A stretch of DNA of 51,722 bases from Actinacidiphila cocklensis (GCF_907177275.1 NZ_CAJSLV010000078.1:1-51722), one strand, 5' to 3'. Positions 41,235 through 49,526 are shown, counted from the first letter of the stretch. Notes: generated by a model not told the origin, from the sequence alone. Made by a program: numbers and translations.

Positions 41235-42264
41235 ACGGCTCGCTTCCGTGTCGGGCCTGAGGTGGCTGACATGGCTGCGACGTGCGGCGATGGCTGTGGC
41301 GGTAGTGGCGGTGCTCGCCGTACTGGCCGCCGCGACGGCGCTGCGGCTCGAATACCGGGGCGATCCCGCCGCGGCGGGGCACAGCCGCGGACGTGACGCG
41401 GTCTGGCTCGGCCACGCCTGGGTGGACGGTCGCCGCACCCCCGCCGACCTGGAGCAGTTGCGGGCGCACCTGGCCGGCACCGGCGTGCACGACCTGTACG
41501 TGCACGCCGGCCCGCTGGAGCACGACGGCAGCCTCGACCCGGCCCTCTACCCGGGCGCCGCGCGGATGATCGCCGCCATGCACCAGGTACTTCCTGGGGT
41601 GCGGGTGCAGGCCTGGCTCGGCGACACCATCGCGCACGCCGGCAAGCCGGGCCTGCACCTGTCGGACCCGGCGGTGCGCGACCGTGTCCGGGCCTCCGCC
41701 GACCGGATACTGGACGCCGGCTTCCAGGGCGTGCACCTGGACCTGGAACCCGTCGCGGAGGGCGACAGCGGCTTTCTGGCGGTGCTGGACTCGGTGCACA
41801 CGCTGACCGCGGTCCGCGGTGTGCCGCTGTCCGTCGCCGTACCGCAGATCGACCCCCTTCCCGGCCTGCACTCCGTGTCGCACCTGCCCTTCAGCCACCC
41901 CAAGTGGTGGTCGCAGGGGTACTTCGCGCAGGTCGCCGAGCGCTGCGACCAGATCGCGGTGATGGCGTACGACACCTCGATGCCGACCTCGTCCCTCTTC
42001 GGCGGCTACGTCGCCCAGCAGACCGCGCTGGCCCTGGAGGCGACGCCCGCGGGCACCGACCTGCTCATGGGGCTGCCCGGCTACCACACCGAGGACATGG
42101 GCCACCACGGCTACGCGGAGACGGTGGCCGCCGCCATCCGCGGCGTGCGGGTCTCGCTGGCCCGGCACGACCGGAACCGGCAGAGCTTCGGTATGGCGCT
42201 CTATGTGGACTTCCACGCCACCGAGAGCGACTGGACCGCCTTCCGTGACGGTTGGGGCACGTAG
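41227..42264 (+). CDS. GH18-like TIM-barrel protein with N-terminal membrane anchor
   Basis: Hypothetical protein of 345 aa. A hydrophobic segment at about residues 18-40 (AAMAVAVVAVLAVLAAATAL) anchors or exports it. The outer part has strands resembling family-18 glycosidases: VWLGHAWVDGR, FQGVHLDLEPVAEGDSGF (LDLEP with Glu at the catalytic position), VPLSVAVPQ and QIAVMAYDTSMP. The complete DxxDxDxE motif is not present, so activity is uncertain. The start lacks a clear ribosome site. It diverges from the fucose-type operon. Confidence 0.75.
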   Translation: MSRRLASVSGLRWLTWLRRAAMAVAVVAVLAVLAAATALRLEYRGDPAAAGHSRGRDAVWLGHAWVDGRRTPADLEQLRAHLAGTGVHDLYVHAGPLEHDGSLDPALYPGAARMIAAMHQVLPGVRVQAWLGDTIAHAGKPGLHLSDPAVRDRVRASADRILDAGFQGVHLDLEPVAEGDSGFLAVLDSVHTLTAVRGVPLSVAVPQIDPLPGLHSVSHLPFSHPKWWSQGYFAQVAERCDQIAVMAYDTSMPTSSLFGGYVAQQTALALEATPAGTDLLMGLPGYHTEDMGHHGYAETVAAAIRGVRVSLARHDRNRQSFGMALYVDFHATESDWTAFRDGWGT

Positions 42265-42345
42265 GCTGGTGGCGCACGCAGTAAGCAGCACAGCAGCAGC
42301 CGGTCAGGGGACGGCACGCCCCCGCCGGCCGGAAGGAGGCGCCGG

Positions 42346-43344
42346 GTGATCGAGCTTGAGGGGGTACCCGAGCTGATCGATCCGGTCATGGTCGCCGCGT
42401 TCGAGGGCTGGAACGACGCCGGGGACGCAGCCTCCACCGCGGTCGGGCACATGGACCGGGAGTTCAAGGGCGAGGTCTTCGCCGCGCTCGACGCGGAGGA
42501 CTACTACGACTTCCAGGTCAACCGGCCCACGGTGTGGATGGAGGACGGGGTCCGCAAGATCACCTGGCCCACCACGCGGCTGTCCGTGGTCAGGGTCCAG
42601 ACGCCCAAGCCCCGCGACCTGGTGCTGGTCCGCGGTATCGAACCCAGCATGCGCTGGCGGTCGTTCTGCAACGAGATCCTGGGCTTCGCGCACGAACTGG
42701 GCGTCGAGATGGTGGTGGTGCTCGGCGCGCTGCTCGGCGACACCCCGCACACCCGCCCGGTCCCGGTCACCGGTGTCACCTCGGACCCGGACCTGGCCAC
42801 CGCCCTCAACCTGGACGAGTCCCGCTACGAGGGACCCACCGGCATCGTCGGCATCCTCCAGGAGGCCTGCACCCACGCCGGCATCCCGGCGGTCAGCCTG
42901 TGGGCCGCGGTGCCGCACTACGTGTCGCAGCCGCCCAACCCCAAGGCCACCCTGGCCCTGCTCAACCGGCTGGAGGACCTGCTCGACCTGCGCATCCCGC
43001 AGGGCGAGCTGCCCGAGGACGCCAGGGCCTGGCAGGTCGGCGTGGACCAGCTGGCCGCCGAGGACAGCGAGGTCGCCGAGTACGTCCAGACGCTGGAGGA
43101 GGCGCGGGACACCGCGGAGCTGCCGGAGGCGTCGGGCGAGGCGATCGCGAAGGAGTTCGAGCGCTACCTGCGGCGCCGCGACCCCCAGGCGGGCGGTTAC
43201 GCGAGCGGCGGCGGCGACGGCGTACCGCACTTCCGCGACCTCGGCAGGCAGCCGCGCTCCGAGGAGAAGGACTCCGCCGACGGCGGCGCGGAGGGCGGCG
43301 AGGACGGCACCGAGCACGGCGGCGCTGACGACGGCGCCTCCTAG
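42346..43344 (+). CDS. parJ: PAC2-family protein, ParJ-like partner of ParA
   Basis: Protein of 332 aa with the PAC2 (proteasome assembly chaperone-like) fold. GTG start after AAGGAGG. Core: PVMVAAFEGWNDAGDAASTA, FQVNRPTVWMEDG, VVVLGALLGDTPHTRPVPVT, GPTGIVGILQEACTHAGIP. In S. coelicolor the homologue ParJ (SCO1662, also beside mshC and the glycerol genes) binds ParA and controls its polymerisation during sporulation septation. The assignment rests on recognised sequence and synteny. The charged C-terminal tail (about 285-332) is disordered. Its TAG stop interlocks with the stop of the convergent AraC gene. Confidence 0.88.
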   Translation: MIELEGVPELIDPVMVAAFEGWNDAGDAASTAVGHMDREFKGEVFAALDAEDYYDFQVNRPTVWMEDGVRKITWPTTRLSVVRVQTPKPRDLVLVRGIEPSMRWRSFCNEILGFAHELGVEMVVVLGALLGDTPHTRPVPVTGVTSDPDLATALNLDESRYEGPTGIVGILQEACTHAGIPAVSLWAAVPHYVSQPPNPKATLALLNRLEDLLDLRIPQGELPEDARAWQVGVDQLAAEDSEVAEYVQTLEEARDTAELPEASGEAIAKEFERYLRRRDPQAGGYASGGGDGVPHFRDLGRQPRSEEKDSADGGAEGGEDGTEHGGADDGAS

Positions 43345-44417
43345 GGCGGGTCCGCAAGGTCCCGTCCGGCCGACGGCGCCTCCTGGAGCGCGCCTGGGGC
43401 GCCCCCTGGGGGGCGCCCGTGCCCGTCCGGCCCCTGGGGCTGCTTCGGCCCCAGTGCGTGGTGCCGGTAGTCCTTGGGCGGGATGTCGTAGGCGGCCCGG
43501 AAGGCGCGGGTGAAGGTGGCGTGGTCGTTGAAGCCCCAGCGCGCCGCTATCCGGTGGACGGGGACGGTCCGCAGCGCGGGCTGGCCCAGCTCGCGGCGGG
43601 CCTGTTCGAGGCGCTGGCCGCGTATCCACGCCGAGACGGTGGTCTCCTGCGCCTGGAAGAGCCGGTGCAGATAGCTGACCGAGATGTGGTGCGCGGCGGC
43701 GATGACGCCGGGCGTCAGCTGCGGGTCGTGCAGGTGCTGCCGGATGAACGCCTGCACCCGCAGGTGGAGCAGCCCTCCCTGCGACTCCGGCGCCGTCCGG
43801 CCCGCGGCGTCGACGTGGTGGGCCAGCGTCGAGGTCAGCAGCTCGACCGCCACGTTGCCCAGCCGCGGGATGTCGGACGGCCCGTAGGGCGAGGTGTCGG
43901 CGATCAGCGTGGTGAAGAACTGCGTGAGCAGCGCCCCGAGCCCCTGCCGGGACGGCAGCGGGACGGCGAGGATCTCGTCGACCTTGTTCTGCGGCAACAC
44001 CAGCAGGGAGCGCGGCACATGGATGCGGGTCAGCGTCGTGGTGGCTCCCTGGCCCGCGGTGATCCGCAGGTCGAAGGGCTGTGAGCTGTCGTAGACGGCG
44101 AAGTCGCCCTCACCGAGCACCGCCTCGCGGCCGAGCTGCGACAGCCCGATGCCGCCGCCGCTGGAGAAGACCACCGAGTACAGGCCGGGGTCGGACGCGC
44201 GGATCAGCTTCGAGGTGCGCCACACCTCGGCGGGCGAGCAGGTCAGCTCGAGCACGTTGACCGACCGCAGCTCCAGCTCCCGCGCCGTGGCCCGGAATTC
44301 CATGGCGTCGTCGCTGCGCACCCGCATCGGGTAGACGCTCTTGCCCTGGAGTTCGTCGAAGCGGGCCAGCCGCTCCTCACGCGGAAGATCGTCGCTGCGG
44401 AATATCGTCCTGATCAA
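43341..44417 (-). CDS. AraC-family regulator with AraC-binding-like N-terminal domain
   Basis: Regulator of 358 aa. The TTG at 44417 follows GGAGG by eight bases and gives IRTIFRSDDLPREERLARFD, the usual beginning of this subfamily; upstream in-frame sequence is Arg-rich and non-conserved. N-terminal cupin-like domain about residues 5-190 (LTRIHVPRSLLVLP, QPFDLRITAG), C-terminal AraC HTH about 215-325 (HHISVSYLHRLFQAQETTVSAW, AARWGFNDHATFTRAFRAAY). A Pro/Gly-rich tail of about 35 residues runs over a GC-rich hairpin and ends in CTAG, shared with the parJ stop. Effector unknown. Confidence 0.9.
   Translation of the reverse strand: MIRTIFRSDDLPREERLARFDELQGKSVYPMRVRSDDAMEFRATARELELRSVNVLELTCSPAEVWRTSKLIRASDPGLYSVVFSSGGGIGLSQLGREAVLGEGDFAVYDSSQPFDLRITAGQGATTTLTRIHVPRSLLVLPQNKVDEILAVPLPSRQGLGALLTQFFTTLIADTSPYGPSDIPRLGNVAVELLTSTLAHHVDAAGRTAPESQGGLLHLRVQAFIRQHLHDPQLTPGVIAAAHHISVSYLHRLFQAQETTVSAWIRGQRLEQARRELGQPALRTVPVHRIAARWGFNDHATFTRAFRAAYDIPPKDYRHHALGPKQPQGPDGHGRPPGGAPGALQEAPSAGRDLADPP
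43397..43418. terminator. Possible parJ terminator inside the AraC 3' coding end
   Basis: GGGCGCCCCC (43397-43406) and GGGGGCGCCC (43409-43418) form a 10-bp stem about 50 bases after the parJ stop, within the sequence coding for the Pro/Gly-rich tail of the AraC protein. Confidence 0.45.
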
Positions 44418-44750
44418 CCTTCGCCTCCGGTCGTCCGCTCCGGTCGCCCGGCGTCCCGGGCGCTCCCCCTGCGGCCGGTCCTCCCGCTCCCGCCACGGAT
44501 CGTCAAGTTCCTGTGCACTCGGTGCCAAAGCCACTGTACAAAGGCCTGCCACTCTCAAGGGGTCGGCCGGCAGCGGTCGTTCCGCACCACAGTTCGGGCA
44601 GCAAGGAGCAGATGTGACGATTACACCCCACTCGGGACCGTACGTGCCCGGGTTTCACATCGTTCGCCCATTCACGCTGTCGCACGGCCGCCGCTGCGAG
44701 TTACCATAAGACGGTTCATTCCTTTGGAACGTTTTCCCCGGGGGGGGATT
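44418..44750. other. Divergent region between AraC-type gene and small HTH gene (333 bp)
   Basis: This region falls off in GC toward the HTH gene, with AT-rich stretches at 44635-44670 and 44701-44740. It must hold both promoters; GTTACCATAAG (44700-44710) is a possible -10 area for the HTH gene. A 31-codon ORF with a good ribosome site lies within it (listed separately). Confidence 0.5.
44614..44709 (+). CDS. Possible 31-aa small ORF with TTA codon upstream of the HTH gene
   Basis: GTG start preceded by AAGGAG at five bases, 31 sense codons, TAA stop 41 bases before the HTH gene. The peptide begins VTITPHSGPYVPGFH and ends GRRCELP. A TTA leucine codon lies at 44701-44703. Third-position GC is about 70 percent, low for this genome but similar to the next gene. 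It could be a leader peptide, a small protein or chance; there is no recognisable domain. Confidence 0.35.
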   Translation: MTITPHSGPYVPGFHIVRPFTLSHGRRCELP

Positions 44751-45011
44751 ATGGCAATCGACGAACGCATGGACGACGTGGATTTCCGAATTCTTGCTCT
44801 CATGCGCGACGGGCTTTCCGACGCGACGATTGGAAGACGGCTGTCACGTGGGCATCGGACGATCCAGCGGCGCATCTGCCACATGATGGACAGTCTCGGC
44901 GTTTCCGGGCGATTCGCGCTCGGGCTGAAGGTGGCGGAACTCAATTTACTGGCCAACCAGGACGTCGCCGGCACGGCGCACGCCAGGGAGCTGACCGGCC
45001 TGCACAGGTGA
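44751..45011 (+). CDS. Small stand-alone LuxR-type HTH protein with TTA codon
   Basis: DNA-binding protein of 86 aa consisting of little more than a LuxR/GerE-like HTH (ILALMRDGLSDATIGRRL, HRTIQRRICHMMDSLGVSGR). There is no receiver or sensor domain, so it resembles a detached output domain. The start at 44751 is preceded by a run of eight G; a TTG at 44724 is less likely. Codon 66 (44946-44948) is TTA, read in Streptomyces by the developmental tRNA bldA; I found no other TTA in the assigned genes. Codon usage is lower in GC than the neighbours. It diverges from the AraC-type gene. Confidence 0.75.
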   Translation: MAIDERMDDVDFRILALMRDGLSDATIGRRLSRGHRTIQRRICHMMDSLGVSGRFALGLKVAELNLLANQDVAGTAHARELTGLHR

Positions 45012-45105
45012 GCGACCAGCAGGTCGGGAGATTCCTCGGGAGCGGGGGAATTCCGGATGCCGGGGGGGAAACCTAGCCTCCGGGATCGAACCCGAGGAGG
45101 GGGAC

Positions 45106-45145
45106 GGAAAGGCGGCCACCGCGAGTTCGCGGTGGCCGCCTTTCC
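45106..45145 (-). terminator. Terminator hairpin of mshC
   Basis: Perfect 19-bp inverted repeat: GGAAAGGCGGCCACCGCGA (45106-45124), 2-nt centre, TCGCGGTGGCCGCCTTTCC (45127-45145), 16 bases beyond the mshC stop. It also lies 95 bases after the HTH gene, so it can serve both. Confidence 0.92.
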
Positions 45146-45161
45146 GGCGTGCCCGGACGCC

Positions 45162-46391
45162 TCAGAGCGCCACGCCGAGCAGGGCGTCCACCGCCCGCGA
45201 GACCAGCCCGGGCGCCCCGGTGTCGGTGCCGCCGTCCGCCTGCTGCGCCGCCACCCAGCGGTCCACCGCCGCCAGGGCGCTCGGGGCGTCCAGGTCGTCG
45301 GCGAGGGCGGCGCGGATCTCCTCGACCAGCGCCTCGGCCGGTGGGCCGTCGGGGCGCGACACCGCGGCCTGCCAGCGGCCCAGCCGGGCCAGCGCCTCGT
45401 CGAGCACGCCGTCGGTCCACTCCCAGTCGGACCGGTAGTGGTGGGCGAGCAGCGCCAGCCGGATCGCCGCGGGCGCGACGCCCTCGCGGCGCAGCGTGGA
45501 GACGAAGACCAGGTTGCCCTTGGACTTCGACATCTTCTCGCCGTGCAGCGCCACCATGCCCGCGTGCACGTACGCCTTGGCGTACGGGAACTCGCCGGTG
45601 AGCACCTGGGCGTGCGAGGCGCCCATCTCGTGGTGCGGGAAGACCAGGTCGGACCCGCCGCCCTGGACGTCGAAGCCCATGCCGAGGTGGTCGAGCGCGA
45701 TGGCGACGCACTCGATGTGCCAGCCGGGGCGCCCCGCACCCAGCGAGGCGCCGTCCCAGCTCGGCTCGCCGGGGCGGGCCGCCATCCACAGCATCGGGTC
45801 GAGCGGGTTCTTCTTGCCCGGGCGGTCCGGGTCGCCGCCGCGCTCGGCGGACAGCAGCCGCATCGCGGCGGTGTCGTAGCCGGAGACGCCGCCGAAGTTC
45901 GGGTCGGACTCGACGGCGAAGTAGGTGTCGCCGTCCAGCTCGTAGGCCGCACCGGCCTCCCTGAGCCGTTCGATGAGCGGCACGATGCCGGGGATGGCCT
46001 CGACGGCGCCGATGTAGTGGGTGGGCGGCAGCATCCGCAGGGCGGTCATGTCCTCGCGGAACAGCGTGGTCTCGCGCTCGGCGAGCGCGGTCCAGTCCTC
46101 GCCGGTGGCGTCGGCCCGCTCCAGCAGCGGATCGTCGACGTCCGTCACGTTCTGCACGTAGTGGACCTGGTGCTTCGTGTCGAGCCACACGCGCTGGACG
46201 AGGTCGAACGCGTTGTAGGTGGCCGCGTGCCCCAGGTGGGTGGCGTCGTAGGGAGTGATCCCGCAGACGTAGAGGCGGGCGACCGGTCCGGGCTCGACGG
46301 CCACCAGGCCGTCGGTCGCGGAGTCGTGGAGACGGAGTGCGCGTCCAGTGCCGGGAAGGGCAGGGACGTCGGAAGCTGGCCAGGCATGCAT
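45162..46391 (-). CDS. mshC: Cysteine:GlcN-Ins ligase of mycothiol biosynthesis
   Basis: ATP-dependent ligase (409 aa) joining L-cysteine to glucosaminyl-inositol, the third step to mycothiol. Cysteinyl-tRNA-synthetase-like: zinc Cys43 in YVCGITPYD, the HIGH-type motif HLGH (52-55), and the KMSKS loop GEKMSKSKGN. WHIECVAIALDHLG supplies further zinc ligands. It is shorter than CysS and lacks its tRNA-binding C-terminal region. The N-terminus MHAWPASDVPALPG is MshC-specific. It follows three conserved genes on the same strand and ends at a strong hairpin. Confidence 0.96.
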   Translation of the reverse strand: MHAWPASDVPALPGTGRALRLHDSATDGLVAVEPGPVARLYVCGITPYDATHLGHAATYNAFDLVQRVWLDTKHQVHYVQNVTDVDDPLLERADATGEDWTALAERETTLFREDMTALRMLPPTHYIGAVEAIPGIVPLIERLREAGAAYELDGDTYFAVESDPNFGGVSGYDTAAMRLLSAERGGDPDRPGKKNPLDPMLWMAARPGEPSWDGASLGAGRPGWHIECVAIALDHLGMGFDVQGGGSDLVFPHHEMGASHAQVLTGEFPYAKAYVHAGMVALHGEKMSKSKGNLVFVSTLRREGVAPAAIRLALLAHHYRSDWEWTDGVLDEALARLGRWQAAVSRPDGPPAEALVEEIRAALADDLDAPSALAAVDRWVAAQQADGGTDTGAPGLVSRAVDALLGVAL

Positions 46392-46487
46392 GTCATGAGA
46401 TTAACCGGGTGGCTCCGGGTCAAACGACCGGGAGCGGCGCGTCCGCCCCCGCGGGTCTCCCGCCGGTCCCGCGGCCGCCGTGGGAGG

Positions 46488-47306
46488 TCAGACCGGCGGC
46501 CACGGTATGGACGGCCAGTTCCCGCCGGGCAGCGGGTGCACGCCGGTCTCCAGCAGCCGGCCGACCCTGGCCCGCACCGCGTCGGTCTCGGCCGCCGTGA
46601 TCAGTGCCCCGAGCCGCTCGCCCAGCTCGCCGTCCAGCGCGGCGCCGAGCCCGGTCAGCACGGTGACGGCCTCGGCGGGCAGCGGCTCGCCGGCCCAGCC
46701 CCACAGCAGGGTCCGCAGCTTGTCCTCCGTGTGGAAGGTCACCCCGTGGTCGATGCCGTAGATCCGGCCGTCGGCGGCGGGCAGCAGGTGGCCGCCCTTG
46801 CGGTCGGCGTTGTTGATGACCGCGTCCAGCACCGCGAGCCTGCGCAGCCGCTGGTCGTCGGCGTGCACCAGCAGCGCGGTGCGCCCTTCGGCCACCTCCG
46901 CCTCGACCACCGCCTTCCAGCCGGGCGCGGGCTCGTCGTCCTCGGTGAGGGCGAGCAGCGCCCCGTCGTCCTCCACGGCCTCGATCCACAGCTGGACCAT
47001 GCCCTCGCCGTACGGCCCGTCGCGCAGCACGGTGGGCGGCACCAGGCCCCAGCCGGTGGCCTCCGAGACCAGGTAGGCGGCGACCTCGCGCTGGGCCAGG
47101 GTGCCGTCGGGGAAGTCCCACAGCGGGCGCTCCCCCGCGACGGGCTTGTACACGCAGGCCAGGGTGCCGCCGTCGTGCTCGGTCTCGCAGTACAGCACGG
47201 CGTTCGACGCGTCGCGCACCTGGCCGCGTACGGTCAGCTCGCCTTCGGTCAGCGCCGCCGTGGCGGCGCTCAGGCCGACCTCCGGTACCCGTTCTGACGC
47301 GGGCAT
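46488..47306 (-). CDS. SCO1664-family protein (PI3/PI4-kinase-like fold)
   Basis: Conserved actinobacterial protein of 272 aa. The ATG at 47306 has GGAAGG upstream. Kinase-like features: nucleotide-loop lysine in TLACVYKPVAGERPLWDFP, catalytic-loop-like VLDAVINNADRKGGHLLP, and metal motif RIYGIDHGVTFH. The substrate (lipid, protein or small molecule) is unknown and catalysis unproven. It overlaps the DUF3090 gene by 37 bases and precedes mshC; the grouping with DUF3090 and a histidine phosphatase recurs in actinobacteria. Confidence 0.87.
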   Translation of the reverse strand: MPASERVPEVGLSAATAALTEGELTVRGQVRDASNAVLYCETEHDGGTLACVYKPVAGERPLWDFPDGTLAQREVAAYLVSEATGWGLVPPTVLRDGPYGEGMVQLWIEAVEDDGALLALTEDDEPAPGWKAVVEAEVAEGRTALLVHADDQRLRRLAVLDAVINNADRKGGHLLPAADGRIYGIDHGVTFHTEDKLRTLLWGWAGEPLPAEAVTVLTGLGAALDGELGERLGALITAAETDAVRARVGRLLETGVHPLPGGNWPSIPWPPV

Positions 47307-47860
47307 ACGTGTCCTTCCGGATCCAGGGGGAGGCTGCACAGCGGGCAGGGCGGGCGGCCGGCGGACACCACGTCGAGGGCGCGCTTGGCGAAGGAGCGGG
47401 CCTGGGCGCCGGTCAGCAGCACCCGCAGCAGCGGCGGGCCGTTCTCGTCGTCCTGGAGCATCTCCTCCTCGGCGGCCTCCAGGTCGTCCTCGTCCTCGCC
47501 GGACAGCTCGACCAGCGCCTGCGCCTCGATGACCATGCGGTCGTGGGCGCCGTCCCAGGCCAGGGCCATGGTGCCGACCCGGAACTCCTCCTCGACCGGT
47601 ACGTCGAGGGGTGCGGTGTCGTGCAGTTCGGTGGGAGCGACCGCGGGCACCGGGGCGTTGCCGCCGCTGCGCCGGACCACCTCGTCCAGCAGCTCGTCGA
47701 TCCGCTCGGCCAGCGCGGCCACCTGGGTCTTCTCCAGGGCCACGCTGGTGGTCCTGCCGGACGCGGTGGCCTGCAGGAAGAACGTACGCTGGCCCGGCTG
47801 GCCGACCGTCCCGGCAATGAAACGGTCCGGGTGCTCGTAGAAGAAGACCTGGCGGGGCAC
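47270..47860 (-). CDS. DUF3090-family protein with C-terminal zinc-ribbon-like cysteines
   Basis: Conserved actinobacterial protein of 196 aa, function unknown. The GTG at 47860 follows GGAG and gives PRQVFFYEHPDRFIAGTVGQ, the family start; the extra 23 residues upstream are low complexity. A central acidic stretch (EDEDDLEAAEEEMLQDDE) precedes RVLLTGAQARSFAKRALDVV and a C-terminal CPLCSLPLDPEGHVC, likely a metal site. It lies between the phosphatase and SCO1664-family genes. Confidence 0.87.
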   Translation of the reverse strand: MPRQVFFYEHPDRFIAGTVGQPGQRTFFLQATASGRTTSVALEKTQVAALAERIDELLDEVVRRSGGNAPVPAVAPTELHDTAPLDVPVEEEFRVGTMALAWDGAHDRMVIEAQALVELSGEDEDDLEAAEEEMLQDDENGPPLLRVLLTGAQARSFAKRALDVVSAGRPPCPLCSLPLDPEGHVCPRQNGYRRSA

Positions 47861-47969
47861 GTCCTGCTCCGTTTGCTCGGCTGTCGTGTCTGTGCTGCGC
47901 GTGTCCGTACTGTGCGGTGTCGCCGTCACCGTCGATGCGGTGTGGCCACCACCCTACTGCGGAAGCTGA

Positions 47970-48671
47970 TCACGGGGCGCCCGTGGAGCCGCCCACCACC
48001 GCGTCGTCGGTGGCGCCCTCGGGCGGTGCGGGCGGCGGGGCGAGGGCCGACAGGTCGCCGGTGTCGCCCAGACGCAGCAGGAACGGGCGGTGCGGGGTGT
48101 AGCGGATGACGGTGACCGAGCACGGGTCGGTGCTGATCCGCTGGAAGAGGTCCAGGTGCATGCCGAGCGCGTCGGCGGCCAGCGACTTGATGATGTCGCC
48201 GTGCGAGCACAGCACGTACAGCGCGTCGGCGCCGTGCTCGGCCTCGATCCGCGCGTTCCAGTCGCGGACCGCGTCGACCGCGCGGGCCTGCATGGCGCGC
48301 AGCGACTCGCCGCCCTCGCCGGGGAAGACCGCCGCCGAGGGGTGCCGCTGCACGGTGGCCCACAGCGGTTCGTCGGCCAGTTCTGCCAGCTTGCGGCCGG
48401 TCCAGTCGCCGTAGTGGCACTCGCCGATCCGGTCGTCGGTGTGCAGTTGCAGGCCGGTGCGCGTGTCGAGCAGCGGGCGCACGGTCTCCTGGCAGCGTTG
48501 CAGCGGGCTGCTGACGACGGCGGCGAGCGGCAGGGCGGCAAGCCGGGCGGCCAGCGCCGCGGCCTGCGCCCGGCCGGCGTCGTCGAGGGCGACGCCGGGG
48601 CTCCAGCCGGCCAGCACTCCCTCGGCGTTGGCGGTGGACCGGCCGTGCCGGACAAGGATCGCGGTGGGCAT
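47970..48671 (-). CDS. Histidine-phosphatase-family enzyme (MSMEG_4193-like)
   Basis: Phosphoglycerate-mutase-like phosphatase or phosphomutase of 233 aa. The catalytic His lies in ILVRHGRSTANAEG, followed by SSPLQRCQET, the acid residue region GECHYGDWTGRKL, and the second His in VLCSHGDIIKSLAAD. Substrate unknown. It is the most upstream gene of the minus-strand run phosphatase - DUF3090 - kinase-like - mshC, hinting at a phosphorylation/dephosphorylation step connected with cofactor metabolism. Confidence 0.9.
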   Translation of the reverse strand: MPTAILVRHGRSTANAEGVLAGWSPGVALDDAGRAQAAALAARLAALPLAAVVSSPLQRCQETVRPLLDTRTGLQLHTDDRIGECHYGDWTGRKLAELADEPLWATVQRHPSAAVFPGEGGESLRAMQARAVDAVRDWNARIEAEHGADALYVLCSHGDIIKSLAADALGMHLDLFQRISTDPCSVTVIRYTPHRPFLLRLGDTGDLSALAPPPAPPEGATDDAVVGGSTGAP

Positions 48672-48717
48672 GTCCGCCACCGTAACCCTTCCGCGCCGGG
48701 TCCGTTGTGCTGGATGA

Positions 48718-48760
48718 CGGCCGTGGCGGGGATGATCCCCCCGAGCCCCCACCACGGCCG
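48718..48760. repeat. Nested inverted repeat in the divergent region
   Basis: CGGCCGTGG (48718-48726) pairs with CCACGGCCG (48752-48760), enclosing GGGGAT-G-ATCCCC. It lies between the divergent phosphatase gene and the gene at 48.9 kb; operator or transcript structure are both possible. Confidence 0.55.
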
Positions 48761-48890
48761 CTGGATTCCTGTGGCGCCCACCGCGATATTCCTGCGATCC
48801 GCTGTCCCCGGCATAGGTCCCGCCGTACCGCCCCCTGGGTAAGGTGCAGCAGGGGTCGAGGGGGCCTTCGTAGTCGGTATCGCGAAGCGG

Positions 48891-49508
48891 GTGGAGATGT
48901 TCAGCAAGGCGACGAGGAGCCGCCCGGCTGCGAGCGGGGCACGCCCCGCCGGCACCGACTGGTCTCCGTACGGTCGGCTGGAGGACGCCGCGCAGGTGTA
49001 CTTCCTGCACTCGGACGTCGCGCTGGACGCCATCGAGGGAGTGCTGGGCCGCCGCCGGGTGCGCGGCTTCACCCTGGAGCGGGTGGTGGACCTGACCGAG
49101 GCGGGGGCGTCGGTCTGGCAGGAGGCCGCGGTGTGCGACGGCCGGCGGCTGATCCTGTGGCACAGCGAGGAGCTGGCCGACGCCAAGGCGCCGGGCGGCA
49201 CCGTCCTGGACTCGTCCGTGCAGGTGCTGCCGCTGGACTCGATCGGGCACGTCGGGATGCGGACCCTGGTCGGGCACGACGAGGTGGGGCGGCGGATCGA
49301 CCGCGGGGTCTACGTCGTGCTGGCCACCGCGATGCCGCACGAGCTGAGCGCGGTGCAGGCCGACCCTGACTCGCCGCTGCCGGTGGCGTCGGCGAAGTTC
49401 CGTCCCGAGGCCTTCCGGTTCAGCAAGTCGCTGGACGACGGGGGCGCGGGGCAGATAGCCCGGCTGATCGACTTCGGCAGACTGCTGGGCCGGCTCGTCC
49501 CCAGCTGA
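48891..49508 (+). CDS. Conserved hypothetical protein, function not recognised
   Basis: Protein of 205 aa without a domain I recognise. It starts at GTG 48891 or ATG 48897. After a basic, disordered N-terminus (about 20 residues) comes a compact alpha/beta protein: QVYFLHSDVALDAIEGVLGR, GFTLERVVDLTEAGASVWQE, RRLILWHSEELADAKAPGGT, VQVLPLDSIGHVGMRTLVGH, RGVYVVLATAMPHE. No signal peptide, no membrane segment. It stands alone on the plus strand between two minus-strand genes, so it is probably transcribed by itself. Confidence 0.8.
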   Translation: MEMFSKATRSRPAASGARPAGTDWSPYGRLEDAAQVYFLHSDVALDAIEGVLGRRRVRGFTLERVVDLTEAGASVWQEAAVCDGRRLILWHSEELADAKAPGGTVLDSSVQVLPLDSIGHVGMRTLVGHDEVGRRIDRGVYVVLATAMPHELSAVQADPDSPLPVASAKFRPEAFRFSKSLDDGGAGQIARLIDFGRLLGRLVPS

Positions 49509-49526
49509 CCCGCGCCCTCGTGGGTA

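Noticed and set aside
12064..45011. Biosynthetic gene cluster (PKS, NRPS, RiPP, terpene)
   Set aside because: No core biosynthetic enzyme is present; AraC, GntR and HTH regulators here sit with catabolic or unknown genes.
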